From positions 35,644-99,643 of the forward strand of contig CAVXBV010000001.1 of NCBI GenBank assembly GCA_963760125.1: DNA of 64,000 bases. Reading direction: 5' to 3'. Position numbers and translations under genes: made by a program. This document shows, piece by piece, positions 45,988 to 54,893 of this stretch. Each line of letters starts with the position of its first letter. The stretch's first letter is position 1. This DNA comes from RYN-111 sp963760125 (GTDB taxonomy: Bacteria > Actinomycetota > Actinomycetes > Mycobacteriales > SCTD01). A model generated the notes under the pieces. The model saw nothing but the letters and a program-made list of their open reading frames with translations. It did not search any database and had not been told where the DNA came from.

Positions 45988-46986
45988 ATGGCCGCTGAGG
46001 TCTTCTACGACGACGACGCCGACCTGTCCCTCATCCAGGCCAAGAAGGTCGCGGTCCTCGGCTACGGCAGCCAGGGTCACGCGCACGCGCTCTCGCTGCG
46101 CGACTCGGGGGTCGACGTCCGCGTCGGTCTGCCCGAGGGGTCCAAGAGCCGGGCCAAGGCCGAGGCGGACGGCCTGCGCGTCGTCACGCCGGCCGAGGCC
46201 AGCGCCGAGGCCGACGTGATCATGATCCTCGCGCCCGACACGGTGCAGGCGAAGCTCTACAACGACGAGGTCGCTCCGCACCTCACCGACGGCAAGGCGC
46301 TGTTCTTCGGCCACGGGCTGAACATCCGCTTCGGCCTCATCACCCCGCCGCCCGGCGTGGACGTCGCCATGGTCGCTCCGAAGGGACCGGGCCACCTCGT
46401 GCGCCGCCAGTTCCAGGACGGCAAGGGCGTGCCCTGCCTGGTGGCCGTCGAGCAGGACGCCTCCGGTCAGGCGCAGGCGCTCGCCCTGTCCTGGGCCAAG
46501 GGCATCGGGGGCACCCGCGCCGGGGTCATCAAGACGACCTTCACCGAGGAGACCGAGACCGACCTGTTCGGTGAGCAGGCCGTCCTGTGCGGTGGGGCCA
46601 GCAAGCTCGTCCAGACCGGCTTCGAGGTCCTCATCGAAGCGGGCTACCAGCCCGAGGTCGCCTACTTCGAGTGCCTCCACGAGCTGAAGCTCATCGTGGA
46701 CCTCATGTACGAGGGCGGCATCGGCAAGATGCGCTGGTCCATCTCGGACACGGCCGAGTTCGGCGACTACGTCACGGGTCCGCGCATCATCACGGCGGAG
46801 ACGAAGGCGGAGATGAAGCGCGTCCTGTCCGACATCCAGGACGGCACGTTCACCAAGCGGCTCATCGCGGACTTCGAGGCCGGTGGCCCCGAGATGGCGG
46901 CCTTCCGCAAGGAGGGCGAGGAGCACCCGATCGAGGTGGTCGGCGGCACGCTCCGCCCGATGATGGCCTGGATCGCCCCCGAGTAG
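45988..46986 (+). CDS. ilvC: Ketol-acid reductoisomerase (NADP+)
   Basis: 332 residues, class I short form. It converts acetolactate to dihydroxyisovalerate. Start ATG 45988 with AGAAGGAAA. NADPH loop GYGSQGHAHALSLRDSGVDVRVG, PKGPGHLVRRQF, and metal ligands in DLFGEQAVLCGG and ECLHELKLIVDLMYEGG. Last gene of the ilvBNC operon, followed by a terminator. Confidence 0.97.
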   Translation: MAAEVFYDDDADLSLIQAKKVAVLGYGSQGHAHALSLRDSGVDVRVGLPEGSKSRAKAEADGLRVVTPAEASAEADVIMILAPDTVQAKLYNDEVAPHLTDGKALFFGHGLNIRFGLITPPPGVDVAMVAPKGPGHLVRRQFQDGKGVPCLVAVEQDASGQAQALALSWAKGIGGTRAGVIKTTFTEETETDLFGEQAVLCGGASKLVQTGFEVLIEAGYQPEVAYFECLHELKLIVDLMYEGGIGKMRWSISDTAEFGDYVTGPRIITAETKAEMKRVLSDIQDGTFTKRLIADFEAGGPEMAAFRKEGEEHPIEVVGGTLRPMMAWIAPE

Positions 46987-47006
46987 TCCGTCGCACCCAC
47001 GTCAGA

Positions 47007-47034
47007 GGCCCCCGTTCCGTCAGGAGCGGGGGCC
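47007..47034. terminator. Terminator after ilvC
   Basis: Stem GGCCCCCGTTCC (47007-47018) with GGAGCGGGGGCC (47023-47034), including one G-T pair, and a GTCA tetraloop. It lies between convergent ilvC and the metalloprotease gene, so it can serve both. Confidence 0.8.
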
Positions 47035-47058
47035 GCTGGCGTCATCGCCTGCTGAGGA

Positions 47059-49344
47059 TCAGGCCGGCCCGAACCAGCCGGCGACGTCCAGGATGACGTT
47101 CGTCGTGCCCTGGTTGTTCCGCACCTTCAGGCGACCGGCCGAGAGCCCCACGGTCACGTGCGACGCGGCCGTCTGCCGGCGCTGCAGGTTGAGGTTCGAC
47201 GCGAAGGGCACCGCAGCGCCGGACGGGTAGGCCGTGAGGTAGGTGCCGGTGGAGGGAAGTACGCCGGTCAGGTTCGCCACGACGGACGTGGCGTTCAGCG
47301 GCACCCCGGCCACGGCCGCCGGCCGCAGGTTGATCTCGCGCGACACCCCTTGGCCCAACGGGCTCGTCTCCCGGGTGTCGATCACCCGGGTCGGGCGGGT
47401 CGGCCGGAACTGGCCGCCGGACGTCGTCGGGTCGTACCAGCCGGCGAGGTCGGCGATGACGTTCGTCGACCCGGCGAAGTTACGGAAGCGGACGCGGCTG
47501 CCCGGGCCGAGCTTCACGATGACCTGATTGGCCGTCGTCACCCTGCGCAGCAGGTTGATGCTGGACGTGCCGACGCTGCTCCCCGTCGGGTAGACCGACA
47601 GGTAGGTGTTCGTCGAGGGCGCCACCCCCGCGACGGCAAGGGTCACGGCGGTGGCGGTCGAGGGAACCGACCCGCTGAGGTCCAGGTCCACGACGCCGCC
47701 GGCACCCAGGGGGGCCCGCGGGACACCCAGCCCCGAACGGGTGTCCATGACCCGCTGCGGCGACGAGGTGGAGGTGAAGCCACCGTCGGCATCGGTCGAG
47801 TCAGGTGCGTAGTAGCCGGCCAGGTCCGCCACGAGGCGTGCAGCGCCGCCCGTGGAGTACAGCCGTACCCGCCCGCCGAGGCCGATCGGGACCGTCGCCA
47901 GGTTGGCGCGGGTGTCTCCGCGGTTCGTGTTCACGTTGGAGACCAGGGGGATCGCGGCCGTCGAGCGGCGGCCTCGGGGATACGCCCGGAGCACGTTGCT
48001 CGAGGTCGGCTTGTCGACGGTCAGGTTGAGCACGACGGCCGTGGCGTTCGCGGGGACCCCTCGGTTGGTGAGCGTGATCTCCCGGACGGTGCCGTTGGCC
48101 ACCGCAGAGCCCGTGTCGAGGACGCGCGTCGGCGTCATCGGGGTGAAACGGCTCCCGGGCAGGCCAGGGGTCACCCAGCCCATGTCCCGGAACATCCCGA
48201 GGGCGATCTCGCCCGGATCGCGGAGAACGTCCTGGGGCGAGAGGAACGGTGCCATCAGGGCGTCCCGGTCACCCGGTCCGTAGGCAAGGTCGTCGAGGTG
48301 GGAGTAGCTGCTGCCCTCCTGCCAGCCGTCCTTGGTGGCGCCGGGCTCGGACGGGTCCGAGGGGGCGTACAGCTGAGGGTCGCGACCGCGGTCGGCAGCG
48401 GCGCCCTCCGCGCCGTTCCAGTAGAGGTTGTCGCTCGTGACCGCCAGCGCCAAGGACCGGCTCGCGTTCGGTTGGTCCTGGACGGCGAGCCCGGCGGAGG
48501 TCTCGGTGAACGCGTCGTAGACGTACGGCACGCCGGCGTCGGTGCCGAGGTAGCCCAAGCCCTGCGCGTCCACGGTCGTCCCGCTCACCATGCCCAGACC
48601 GTGGCCGATCTCGTGCAGCACGACGGTCTGGAAGTCGTAGCAGGACCCGGCCACCGGGGTGGGAGTCGGGTCCGCGGTCGTCGGGTCCGGAGTGCAGACC
48701 GCCGCCGCGATGCCGTTGGGGTCCGAGCCGAAGTAGTAGAAGTCGTGGTTGGAGAAGCGGGCGGTCACGTCCGTGCCGTCGCCACCGTTGGCGGGGACGT
48801 TGCCGCAGTCCACGTCACCGTCGCTGCCGACGATCGCGTTCGACAGCGCGGCGGGGTAGACGTACCCGTCGTCGAGCTCGCACGACGCGGTGGGGCCGGC
48901 GTACCCGAGCACGCCCTCGCCGAGGTCCCCTTCGAGGTCGGCGTTGACGCGGATGGTGACGGTGCTCTTGACGATGTGCGCCCACGTGTCCACGGCGCGC
49001 TGGAACGCCGCCTTGACCTCGTCGCGGCCGTCGAACCCGGCGCCGTAGCTGACGACCCAGGTCGACTGCGGCGCGGCGCTGACGACGTTCGGTGAGGTCG
49101 CCGCGCCGCGTCGCACGGAGGACGCGCCTGTCGTCAGCTGCCTGCCACGACGGTCGACCGGCAGCACCAGGTCGGGGGTGCCGACCCGCGGCACCCCTCG
49201 CACGGTCACGCGCGGCGGGGTGGTGTCGCCGGGCCTGACCTGGGTGGCGTGTGCCGGCGCTGCCGTCAGCAGGGGCAGGCTCACGGCGATCAGGGCCGCC
49301 CCGAGGACGGCAGCGAGCGGGCGGACGGGTCGTGCAGAGTGCAT
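47059..49344 (-). CDS. Secreted zinc metalloprotease with three C-terminal actinobacterial repeats
   Basis: 761 residues from ATG 49344. Signal peptide of about 33 residues (PLAAVLGAALIAVSLPLL, cleavage near AHA-T). Catalytic region about 95-405 with VVLHEIGHGLGMVSG (H244, E245, H248); this is a zincin HExxH, but the third ligand expected for metzincins (HExxHxxGxxH) is Ser here, so the fold or ligand may differ. Three repeats of about 120 residues follow (about 408-530, 536-648, 652-761) with RVLDT-, AVxLxxTxxxPxxxxYLTxYPxG and VxxDxxGWxxP marks, probably exposed beta-domains. Confidence 0.82.
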   Translation of the reverse strand: MHSARPVRPLAAVLGAALIAVSLPLLTAAPAHATQVRPGDTTPPRVTVRGVPRVGTPDLVLPVDRRGRQLTTGASSVRRGAATSPNVVSAAPQSTWVVSYGAGFDGRDEVKAAFQRAVDTWAHIVKSTVTIRVNADLEGDLGEGVLGYAGPTASCELDDGYVYPAALSNAIVGSDGDVDCGNVPANGGDGTDVTARFSNHDFYYFGSDPNGIAAAVCTPDPTTADPTPTPVAGSCYDFQTVVLHEIGHGLGMVSGTTVDAQGLGYLGTDAGVPYVYDAFTETSAGLAVQDQPNASRSLALAVTSDNLYWNGAEGAAADRGRDPQLYAPSDPSEPGATKDGWQEGSSYSHLDDLAYGPGDRDALMAPFLSPQDVLRDPGEIALGMFRDMGWVTPGLPGSRFTPMTPTRVLDTGSAVANGTVREITLTNRGVPANATAVVLNLTVDKPTSSNVLRAYPRGRRSTAAIPLVSNVNTNRGDTRANLATVPIGLGGRVRLYSTGGAARLVADLAGYYAPDSTDADGGFTSTSSPQRVMDTRSGLGVPRAPLGAGGVVDLDLSGSVPSTATAVTLAVAGVAPSTNTYLSVYPTGSSVGTSSINLLRRVTTANQVIVKLGPGSRVRFRNFAGSTNVIADLAGWYDPTTSGGQFRPTRPTRVIDTRETSPLGQGVSREINLRPAAVAGVPLNATSVVANLTGVLPSTGTYLTAYPSGAAVPFASNLNLQRRQTAASHVTVGLSAGRLKVRNNQGTTNVILDVAGWFGPA

Positions 49345-49500
49345 GTCGCTCCAAGGGGAGTGGTTCGGCGTCACCTGCAACGATCCTCGCATCCTGCCGG
49401 GCCGGTGCCAGCCAAACGCGGGTTCTCTGCTCGCTAGGGTTCGTCCGCTCACCGCTCTCCACCCCTGGCTCTCCCACGGGCCGATTCCTGAGGACTCCCG

Positions 49501-51090
49501 TTGACCCGTCCCGTCGTGCTCATCGCTGAGGAGCTTGCTCCCTCGGTCCTCGCCGTACTCGGGGAGGCGGTGGAGATCCGTCACGTCGACGGTGCCGATC
49601 GTGCGGCGCTCCTGCCCGCCCTGGTGGACGCTGCCGCGATCGTCGTGCGCAGCGCCACCCTGGTGGACGCAGAAGCGCTCGCTGCTGCCCCCCGGCTGAA
49701 GGTCGTCGCCCGCGCCGGCATCGGCCTGGACAACGTCGACGTCCCCGCAGCGACCGCGCGCGGGGTCATGGTCGTCAACGCGCCGCAGAGCAACGTCGTC
49801 AGCGCTGCGGAGCAGGCCGTGGCGCTGCTGCTGGCCTGCGCCCGCAACATCGCGCCGGCGAACGCCGCGTTGAAGCAGGGCACGTGGCAGCGGTCGAAGT
49901 GGACCGGCGTCGAGGTCGGCGACAAAACGGTCGGCGTCGTCGGGCTCGGGCGCATCGGCGTCCTGTTCGCCCAGCGGATGAGCGCCTTCGGGACCCGGCT
50001 CATCGCCTACGACCCGTACATCTCGACCGCGCGTGCGGCGCAGATCGGGGTCCGGCTGGTGTCCCTCGACGAGCTGCTGGCGGAGAGCGACTTCATCTCC
50101 ATCCACCTGCCCAAGACGCCGGAGACGGTGGGCCTCATCGGCAAGGAGCAGCTCGCGCTCTGCAAGCCGACCGTCCGGATCATCAACGCAGCGCGCGGTG
50201 GGCTCGTCGACGAGCAGGCCCTTGCCGACGCCCTCGCCAGCGGCACCGTGGCCGGCGCCGGCCTCGACGTGTTCAGCACCGAGCCGTGCACCGACTCCCC
50301 GCTGTTCGCCTTCGACTCCGTGGTCGTCAGCCCGCACCTCGGGGCGTCCACCGTCGAGGCGCAGGACAAGGCCGGCGTGTCCGTTGCCCGGTCCGTCCTC
50401 CTGGCTCTGGCAGGGGAGTTCGTCCCCGACGCGGTGAACGTCCAGGCCGGTGGCGTGGTCGTCGAGGAGGTCCGGCCGGCGCTCCCGCTCGTCGAGAAGC
50501 TCGGGCGGGTCTTCACCGCGCTGGCGGGCGAGGTCGCCGTGAGCCTGGCCGTCGAGGTGCGCGGCGAGGTCGCCGCGCACGACGTGTCCGTGCTCCAGCT
50601 CGCAGCTTTGAAGGGCGTGTTCACCGACGTCGTGGAGGAGCAGGTGACCTTCGTCAACGCGCCGACCCTTGCCGCGGAGCGCGGGCTCGAGGTGCAGCTG
50701 ACGACCTCGATGGACAGCCCCGACTTCCGCAGCCTGCTCACCTTGCGCGGTGTGCTCGCCGACGGCACCGAGGTGAGCGTCTCCGGCACGCTGTCCGGAC
50801 CGCGTCAGGTCGAGAAGCTCACCGAGGTCGACGGGTTCGACGTCGACATCGAACCCGTCGAGCACCTGCTCTTCCTGCGGTACGCCGACCGCCCGGGCGT
50901 CGTCGGCTCGGTCGGTGCCGCCCTGGGCGACGCGCAGGTGAACATCGCCGGGGCGCAGGTCTCCCGCACGAGCCAGGGCGGTGATGCGCTGATGGCGCTG
51001 ACCGTCGACTCCGCCGTACCCGCCGAGGTCCTGGACCGCATCGTCAAGGAGATCGGCGCCCAGTCCATCCGCACCGTCGACCTGGTGTGA
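49501..51090 (+). CDS. serA: D-3-phosphoglycerate dehydrogenase
   Basis: 529 residues, long actinobacterial form. TTG 49501 with GAGGA six bases upstream. First step of serine synthesis. NAD motif VGLGRIGVLFAQRM, catalytic Arg/Glu/His in NAARGGLVDEQALADAL, FSTEPC and SPHLGASTVEAQDKAG. An intervening ASB domain (about 320-450) and a C-terminal ACT domain (LLFLRYADRPGVVGSVGAALGD) provide serine regulation. It overlaps the next gene by four bases. Confidence 0.96.
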   Translation: MTRPVVLIAEELAPSVLAVLGEAVEIRHVDGADRAALLPALVDAAAIVVRSATLVDAEALAAAPRLKVVARAGIGLDNVDVPAATARGVMVVNAPQSNVVSAAEQAVALLLACARNIAPANAALKQGTWQRSKWTGVEVGDKTVGVVGLGRIGVLFAQRMSAFGTRLIAYDPYISTARAAQIGVRLVSLDELLAESDFISIHLPKTPETVGLIGKEQLALCKPTVRIINAARGGLVDEQALADALASGTVAGAGLDVFSTEPCTDSPLFAFDSVVVSPHLGASTVEAQDKAGVSVARSVLLALAGEFVPDAVNVQAGGVVVEEVRPALPLVEKLGRVFTALAGEVAVSLAVEVRGEVAAHDVSVLQLAALKGVFTDVVEEQVTFVNAPTLAAERGLEVQLTTSMDSPDFRSLLTLRGVLADGTEVSVSGTLSGPRQVEKLTEVDGFDVDIEPVEHLLFLRYADRPGVVGSVGAALGDAQVNIAGAQVSRTSQGGDALMALTVDSAVPAEVLDRIVKEIGAQSIRTVDLV

Positions 51091-51935
51091 CCTCCTTCTC
51101 GTCGTACGACGAGACGGTCCTGACCTACGACACGGTCGGGACCGGTCGTCCGCTGGTCTGCCTGGCTGGTGGGCCAGGCATGTCCGCTCAGTACTTCGGG
51201 GACCTCGCGGGGCTGGGTGAGCGGCGCACCCTGGTGCTGCTCGACCTGCGCGGGGTGGGCCACAGTGACCTGCCCGCGGACCCCGCTTCGCTGCGATTCG
51301 ACCGGCTCGCCGGCGACCTCGAGGCGCTGCGCGTCCACCTCGGCCTGTCGGACCTCGACGTGCTCGGCCACTCCGCGGGGTCCGTCACGGCGCAGGCCTG
51401 GGCCGGGCAGCACCCCGGGTCGGTGGGGCGGCTGCTGCTCGTGACCCCGAGCGACCACCTGCAGGGCGGGACGCGGGACGACGTCCCGGCGATCCGGAGC
51501 ACTTACGCCGCCGAGCCCTGGTACGCCGACGCGGTCGACGCCCAGGCAGCTCTCGCGGACGCGCCGCCGTCCCAGCAGGCGCACCTGCGGCGCGCGGTCC
51601 TGCCGTTCCACTACGCCCGCTGGGACGAGCGCGCGCAGCAGCACGCAGCCCGGGCGGAGAGCACGATCAGCAAGCGTGCGCAAGCGGGTTACCTCGCGGA
51701 CGCCGAGCAGGTGGACGTCCCGGCGCTGCTCGCCGGCATGGGGCAGGTCACGGCGCCGGTGCTTGTCCTGGCTGGCACGCGCGATGCCGTCACCGGAGCC
51801 GCGGCCGCCGCGCGGGTCGCCTCGTCGTTCCCCCACGCGACCGTGGCGCTCGTCGACGGTGCGGGACACCACCCCTGGCTCGACGAACCGGACCGGTTCC
51901 GTGCGGCCGTCGACCCGTTCCTCGCCGCGCCCTGA
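51087..51935 (+). CDS. Alpha/beta hydrolase (proline iminopeptidase-like)
   Basis: 282 residues, GTG 51087 overlapping the serA stop. LVCLAGGPGMSAQYFGDLAGL has the GGPG oxyanion motif of the proline iminopeptidase group; nucleophile in VLGHSAGSVTAQAWA; acid in LVLAGTRDAVTGA; His in GAGHHPWLDEP. Could be a peptidase or an esterase. Co-translation with serA does not reveal its substrate. Confidence 0.85.
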   Translation: MTSFSSYDETVLTYDTVGTGRPLVCLAGGPGMSAQYFGDLAGLGERRTLVLLDLRGVGHSDLPADPASLRFDRLAGDLEALRVHLGLSDLDVLGHSAGSVTAQAWAGQHPGSVGRLLLVTPSDHLQGGTRDDVPAIRSTYAAEPWYADAVDAQAALADAPPSQQAHLRRAVLPFHYARWDERAQQHAARAESTISKRAQAGYLADAEQVDVPALLAGMGQVTAPVLVLAGTRDAVTGAAAAARVASSFPHATVALVDGAGHHPWLDEPDRFRAAVDPFLAAP

Positions 51936-51944
51936 GCTCCGTCG

Positions 51945-51950
51945 TACAGT
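51945..51950 (+). promoter_or_regulatory. Putative leuA leader -10 box
   Basis: TACAGT, six bases before the leader peptide ATG at 51957, which would make the leader leaderless. Confidence 0.5.
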
Positions 51951-51956
51951 GCAGGC

Positions 51957-52001
51957 ATGGCGAGCCTGCTCCTTACGGGCCGCGACGGGGCTTCTTCCTA
52001 A
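51957..52001 (+). CDS. leuA leader peptide
   Basis: Fourteen codons plus stop: MASLLLTGRDGASS, with three consecutive leucine codons (CTG, CTC, CTT). It lies 68 bases upstream of leuA. It fits a leucine-sensing stalling peptide. Regulation of actinobacterial leuA by leader peptides with Leu runs has been proposed by comparative studies. No T-rich terminator follows, so control may act on leuA translation. Confidence 0.75.
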   Translation: MASLLLTGRDGASS

Positions 52002-52022
52002 GAGGGCCGCTCCTCGTCGCGG
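51980..52022 (+). promoter_or_regulatory. leuA leader hairpin
   Basis: CCGCGAC (51980-51986) pairs with GTCGCGG (52016-52022). Inside, CTTCTT (51991-51996) can pair with AAGAGG (52000-52005). The ribosome stalled at the Leu codons would sit just ahead of this structure. Confidence 0.45.
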
Positions 52023-52069
52023 GTGATCGTGCTGGCCACACCCCGTTCCCCACGTAGGAGCTCGTGACC

Positions 52070-53743
52070 GTGAACCACACCCGCTACACCGCCTTCCCGC
52101 CCGTCGGACTGGCCGACCGCACCTGGCCCGACCAGGTCATCACCGTCGCCCCGCAGTGGTGCAGCGTGGACCTGCGCGACGGCAACCAAGCGCTCATCGA
52201 ACCCATGGACGCCGCGCGCAAGCTGCGGATGTTCCGCCTCCTCGTGCAGATGGGCTACAAGGAGATCGAGGTCGGCTTCCCGGCTGCCAGCCAGACCGAC
52301 TTCGACTTCATCCGGCTGCTCGTGGAGCAGGACGAGATCCCCGCCGACGTGACCATCCAGGTGCTCACCCAGGCGCGTGAGGAGCTGATCGAGCGCACCG
52401 TCCAGTCGCTGGTCGGCTGCCCCAGCCCGGTGCTGATCCATCTCTACAACAGCACCTCCACGCTGCAGCGGCGCGTGGTGTTCGGGCTCGACAAGGACGG
52501 CATCAAGGACATCGCTGTCCAGGGCGCGACGTGGTGCAAGAAGTACGCCGAGCAGCTGCTCGAGGGGACGCCGGTCCGCTGGCAGTACAGCCCGGAGTCC
52601 TTCACCGGCACCGAGCTCGACTACGCCGTCGAGGTCTGCGAAGCGGTGATGGACGTGTGGCAGCCGACGCCGCAGAACCCGGTGGTGCTGAACCTTCCGG
52701 CCACCGTCGAGATGAGCACGCCGAACGTCTACGCCGACCAGGTCGAGTACGTCATCCGCGCGCTCGGTGCCCGTCGGTCGAGCGCGATCATCAGCCTGCA
52801 CCCGCACAACGACAGGGGGACCGCCGTCGCCGCCGCCGAGCAGGGGGTCATGGCCGGCGCCGACCGGGTCGAGGGCTGCCTGTTCGGCAACGGCGAGCGC
52901 ACCGGCAACGTCTGCCTGGTCACGCTGGCGCTCAACCTGTTCAGCCAGGGCATTGCCAGCGGCATCGACCTCAGCGACATCGACGAGGTGCGGCGCACCG
53001 TCGAGCACTGCAACCAGCTCGAGGTCCACCCCCGTCACCCGTACGGCGGGGAGCTGGTCTACACCGCGTTCTCCGGCTCGCACCAGGACGCCATCAAGAA
53101 GGGCCTGGAGGCGATGGAGCGCGACGCCAAGGCCGCCGGCGTCCCGGTGGGCGAGCACACGTGGGGCGTCCCCTACCTCCCGATCGACCCCAAGGACGTC
53201 GGCCGGAGCTACGAGGCGGTCATCCGGGTCAACAGCCAGTCCGGCAAGGGCGGCGTGGCCTACGTGCTGAAGAGCGACCACCACCTGGACCTGCCCCGGC
53301 GCATGCAGATCGAGGTCTCGCGCATCGTGCAGCAGATCGCCGACGGCGAGGGCGGCGAGATCAGCCCGGCCCGCATCTGGGAGCTGTTCCAGCAGACCTA
53401 TCTCCACGACGGACCCCTGGTGCTGCAGTCCTTCAAGCACAGCAGCGACGAGCAGGACCGCATCGAGGCCCAGGTGACCTGGCAGGGCCGCGCGCACACG
53501 CTGACCGGCACCGGCAACGGGCCGATCGCGGCGTTCGTGCACGCGCTGTCGACCCTGGACCTCGACGTGCGGGTGCTGGACTACGTCGAGCACGCGACGG
53601 GTGCGGGGGAGGAGGCGCAGGCCGCGTCGTACCTCGAGCTGGCCGTCGCCGGCCAGGTGCTGTGGGGCTGCGGCATCCACCCGAGCATCGTCACGTCCTC
53701 GCTGCGCGCCATCGTGAGCGGGGTCAATCGAACCGTCTCATGA
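52070..53743 (+). CDS. leuA: 2-isopropylmalate synthase
   Basis: 557 residues from GTG 52070, nine bases after TAGGAG; GTG 52064 is too close to that site. First committed step of leucine synthesis. DLRDGNQALIEPMDAARK is the catalytic/metal block; LHPHNDRGTAVAAAEQGVMAGADRVEGCLFGNGERTGN-type region provides the metal His pair. C-terminal LeuA regulatory domain (about 430-557) binds leucine. Its stop is followed directly by the leuB promoter. Confidence 0.96.
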   Translation: MNHTRYTAFPPVGLADRTWPDQVITVAPQWCSVDLRDGNQALIEPMDAARKLRMFRLLVQMGYKEIEVGFPAASQTDFDFIRLLVEQDEIPADVTIQVLTQAREELIERTVQSLVGCPSPVLIHLYNSTSTLQRRVVFGLDKDGIKDIAVQGATWCKKYAEQLLEGTPVRWQYSPESFTGTELDYAVEVCEAVMDVWQPTPQNPVVLNLPATVEMSTPNVYADQVEYVIRALGARRSSAIISLHPHNDRGTAVAAAEQGVMAGADRVEGCLFGNGERTGNVCLVTLALNLFSQGIASGIDLSDIDEVRRTVEHCNQLEVHPRHPYGGELVYTAFSGSHQDAIKKGLEAMERDAKAAGVPVGEHTWGVPYLPIDPKDVGRSYEAVIRVNSQSGKGGVAYVLKSDHHLDLPRRMQIEVSRIVQQIADGEGGEISPARIWELFQQTYLHDGPLVLQSFKHSSDEQDRIEAQVTWQGRAHTLTGTGNGPIAAFVHALSTLDLDVRVLDYVEHATGAGEEAQAASYLELAVAGQVLWGCGIHPSIVTSSLRAIVSGVNRTVS

Positions 53744-53772
53744 TGTGAGACGCTTATCCCAGGATGTAGGCT
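53743..53772 (+). promoter_or_regulatory. leuB promoter with BCAA box
   Basis: ATGTGAGA (53743-53750), six bases, TCCCAG (53757-53762), then TAGGCT -10 (53767-53772). The box covers the -35 area. The leuB ATG is seven bases after the -10 with no ribosome binding site. Matches the box upstream of the ilvB leader. Confidence 0.5.
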
Positions 53773-53779
53773 CAACGGT

Positions 53780-54793
53780 ATGACGAGGCTGGCGATCATC
53801 GGTGGGGACGGCATCGGCCCGGAGGTCGTGGCCGAAGGGCTCAAGGTGCTGCGCACGGTGCTGCCCGACGTCGAGACGGTCGACTACGACCTGGGGGCTG
53901 CGGCGTACCTCCGCACCGGTGAGACGCTGCCCGCCTCCGTGGTCGAGGAGCTGCGAGGGGTCGACGCGATCCTGCTCGGCGCCATCGGTGACCCGTCGGT
54001 CCCGCCGGGGGTGCTCGAGCGGGGGTTGCTCCTGAAGCTGCGCTTCCTGCTCGACCACCACGTCAACCTGCGGCCGGTCCGGCTCTACCCCGGCGTGACG
54101 GGCCCCGTCGCGGGTCCGGTCGACATGGTCGTCGTCCGCGAGGGCACCGAAGGGCCGTACACGGGCAACGGCGGGACCCTGCGCGCCGGGACGCCGCACG
54201 AGGTCGCCACCGAGGTCAGCCTCAACACGGCCTACGGCGTGGAGCGGGTCGTCCGGGACGCGTTCGGCCGGGCGCAGAAGCGGCGGGGCCACCTGACGCT
54301 CGTGCACAAGACCAACGTGCTCGTCCACGCCGGTGGGCTGTGGAAGCGCGTCTTCGACGAGGTGGCGGCCGACTTCCCCGACGTCGAGACGGCCTACCAG
54401 CACGTCGACGCGGCCAGCATGTTCTTCGTGACCGACCCCGGTCGCTTCGACGTCGTCGTCACCGACAACCTGTTCGGCGACATCATCACCGACATCGGCG
54501 CAGCGATCGGTGGCGGCATCGGCCTGGCAGCCAGCGGCAACCTCGACGTCAGCCGCACCAACCCGAGCATGTTCGAGCCGGTGCACGGCAGCGCCCCGGA
54601 CATCGCCGGGCAGGGCAAGGCGGACCCGACTGCCGCGGTCCTGTCGGTGGCGATGCTGCTCGAGCACCTCGACCACGCCGACCTGGCGACCCGGGTCGAG
54701 GCGGCGGTCGCGCAGGACCTCTCGTCGCGCGGGACCGAGCCGCGCAGCACCACCGAGGTCGGCGACGCCCTCGCCACCCTCGTCGCCGGCTGA
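53780..54793 (+). CDS. leuB: 3-isopropylmalate dehydrogenase
   Basis: 337 residues, probably leaderless ATG. Oxidative decarboxylation in leucine synthesis. Start IIGGDGIGPEVVAEGLKVL, substrate loop VREGTEGPYTGNGG, VHKTNVLVHAGGLWKRVFDEV, metal site DNLFGDIITDIGAAI and NAD site EPVHGSAPDIAGQGKADPTA. leuC and leuD, needed between LeuA and LeuB, are not in the window. Confidence 0.96.
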   Translation: MTRLAIIGGDGIGPEVVAEGLKVLRTVLPDVETVDYDLGAAAYLRTGETLPASVVEELRGVDAILLGAIGDPSVPPGVLERGLLLKLRFLLDHHVNLRPVRLYPGVTGPVAGPVDMVVVREGTEGPYTGNGGTLRAGTPHEVATEVSLNTAYGVERVVRDAFGRAQKRRGHLTLVHKTNVLVHAGGLWKRVFDEVAADFPDVETAYQHVDAASMFFVTDPGRFDVVVTDNLFGDIITDIGAAIGGGIGLAASGNLDVSRTNPSMFEPVHGSAPDIAGQGKADPTAAVLSVAMLLEHLDHADLATRVEAAVAQDLSSRGTEPRSTTEVGDALATLVAG

Positions 54794-54893
54794 CCTGCAC
54801 GGGGGATTGTGCTGGCCCGCCCACAGGAGGAGGGTCGAGAAGGCGGTGGACGGCCGCTGGGGCCGCCCGCGCCCGAGGGAAGGGGGTGGCGTG

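Noticed and set aside
49345..50865. N-terminal extension of the metalloprotease frame to 50865
   Set aside because: It would place a long extension antisense to serA ahead of an obvious signal peptide; ATG 49344 is at the signal peptide.
51951..52069. T-box riboswitch before leuA
   Set aside because: No T-box consensus or antiterminator bulge is visible, and a Leu-coded short peptide explains the region better.
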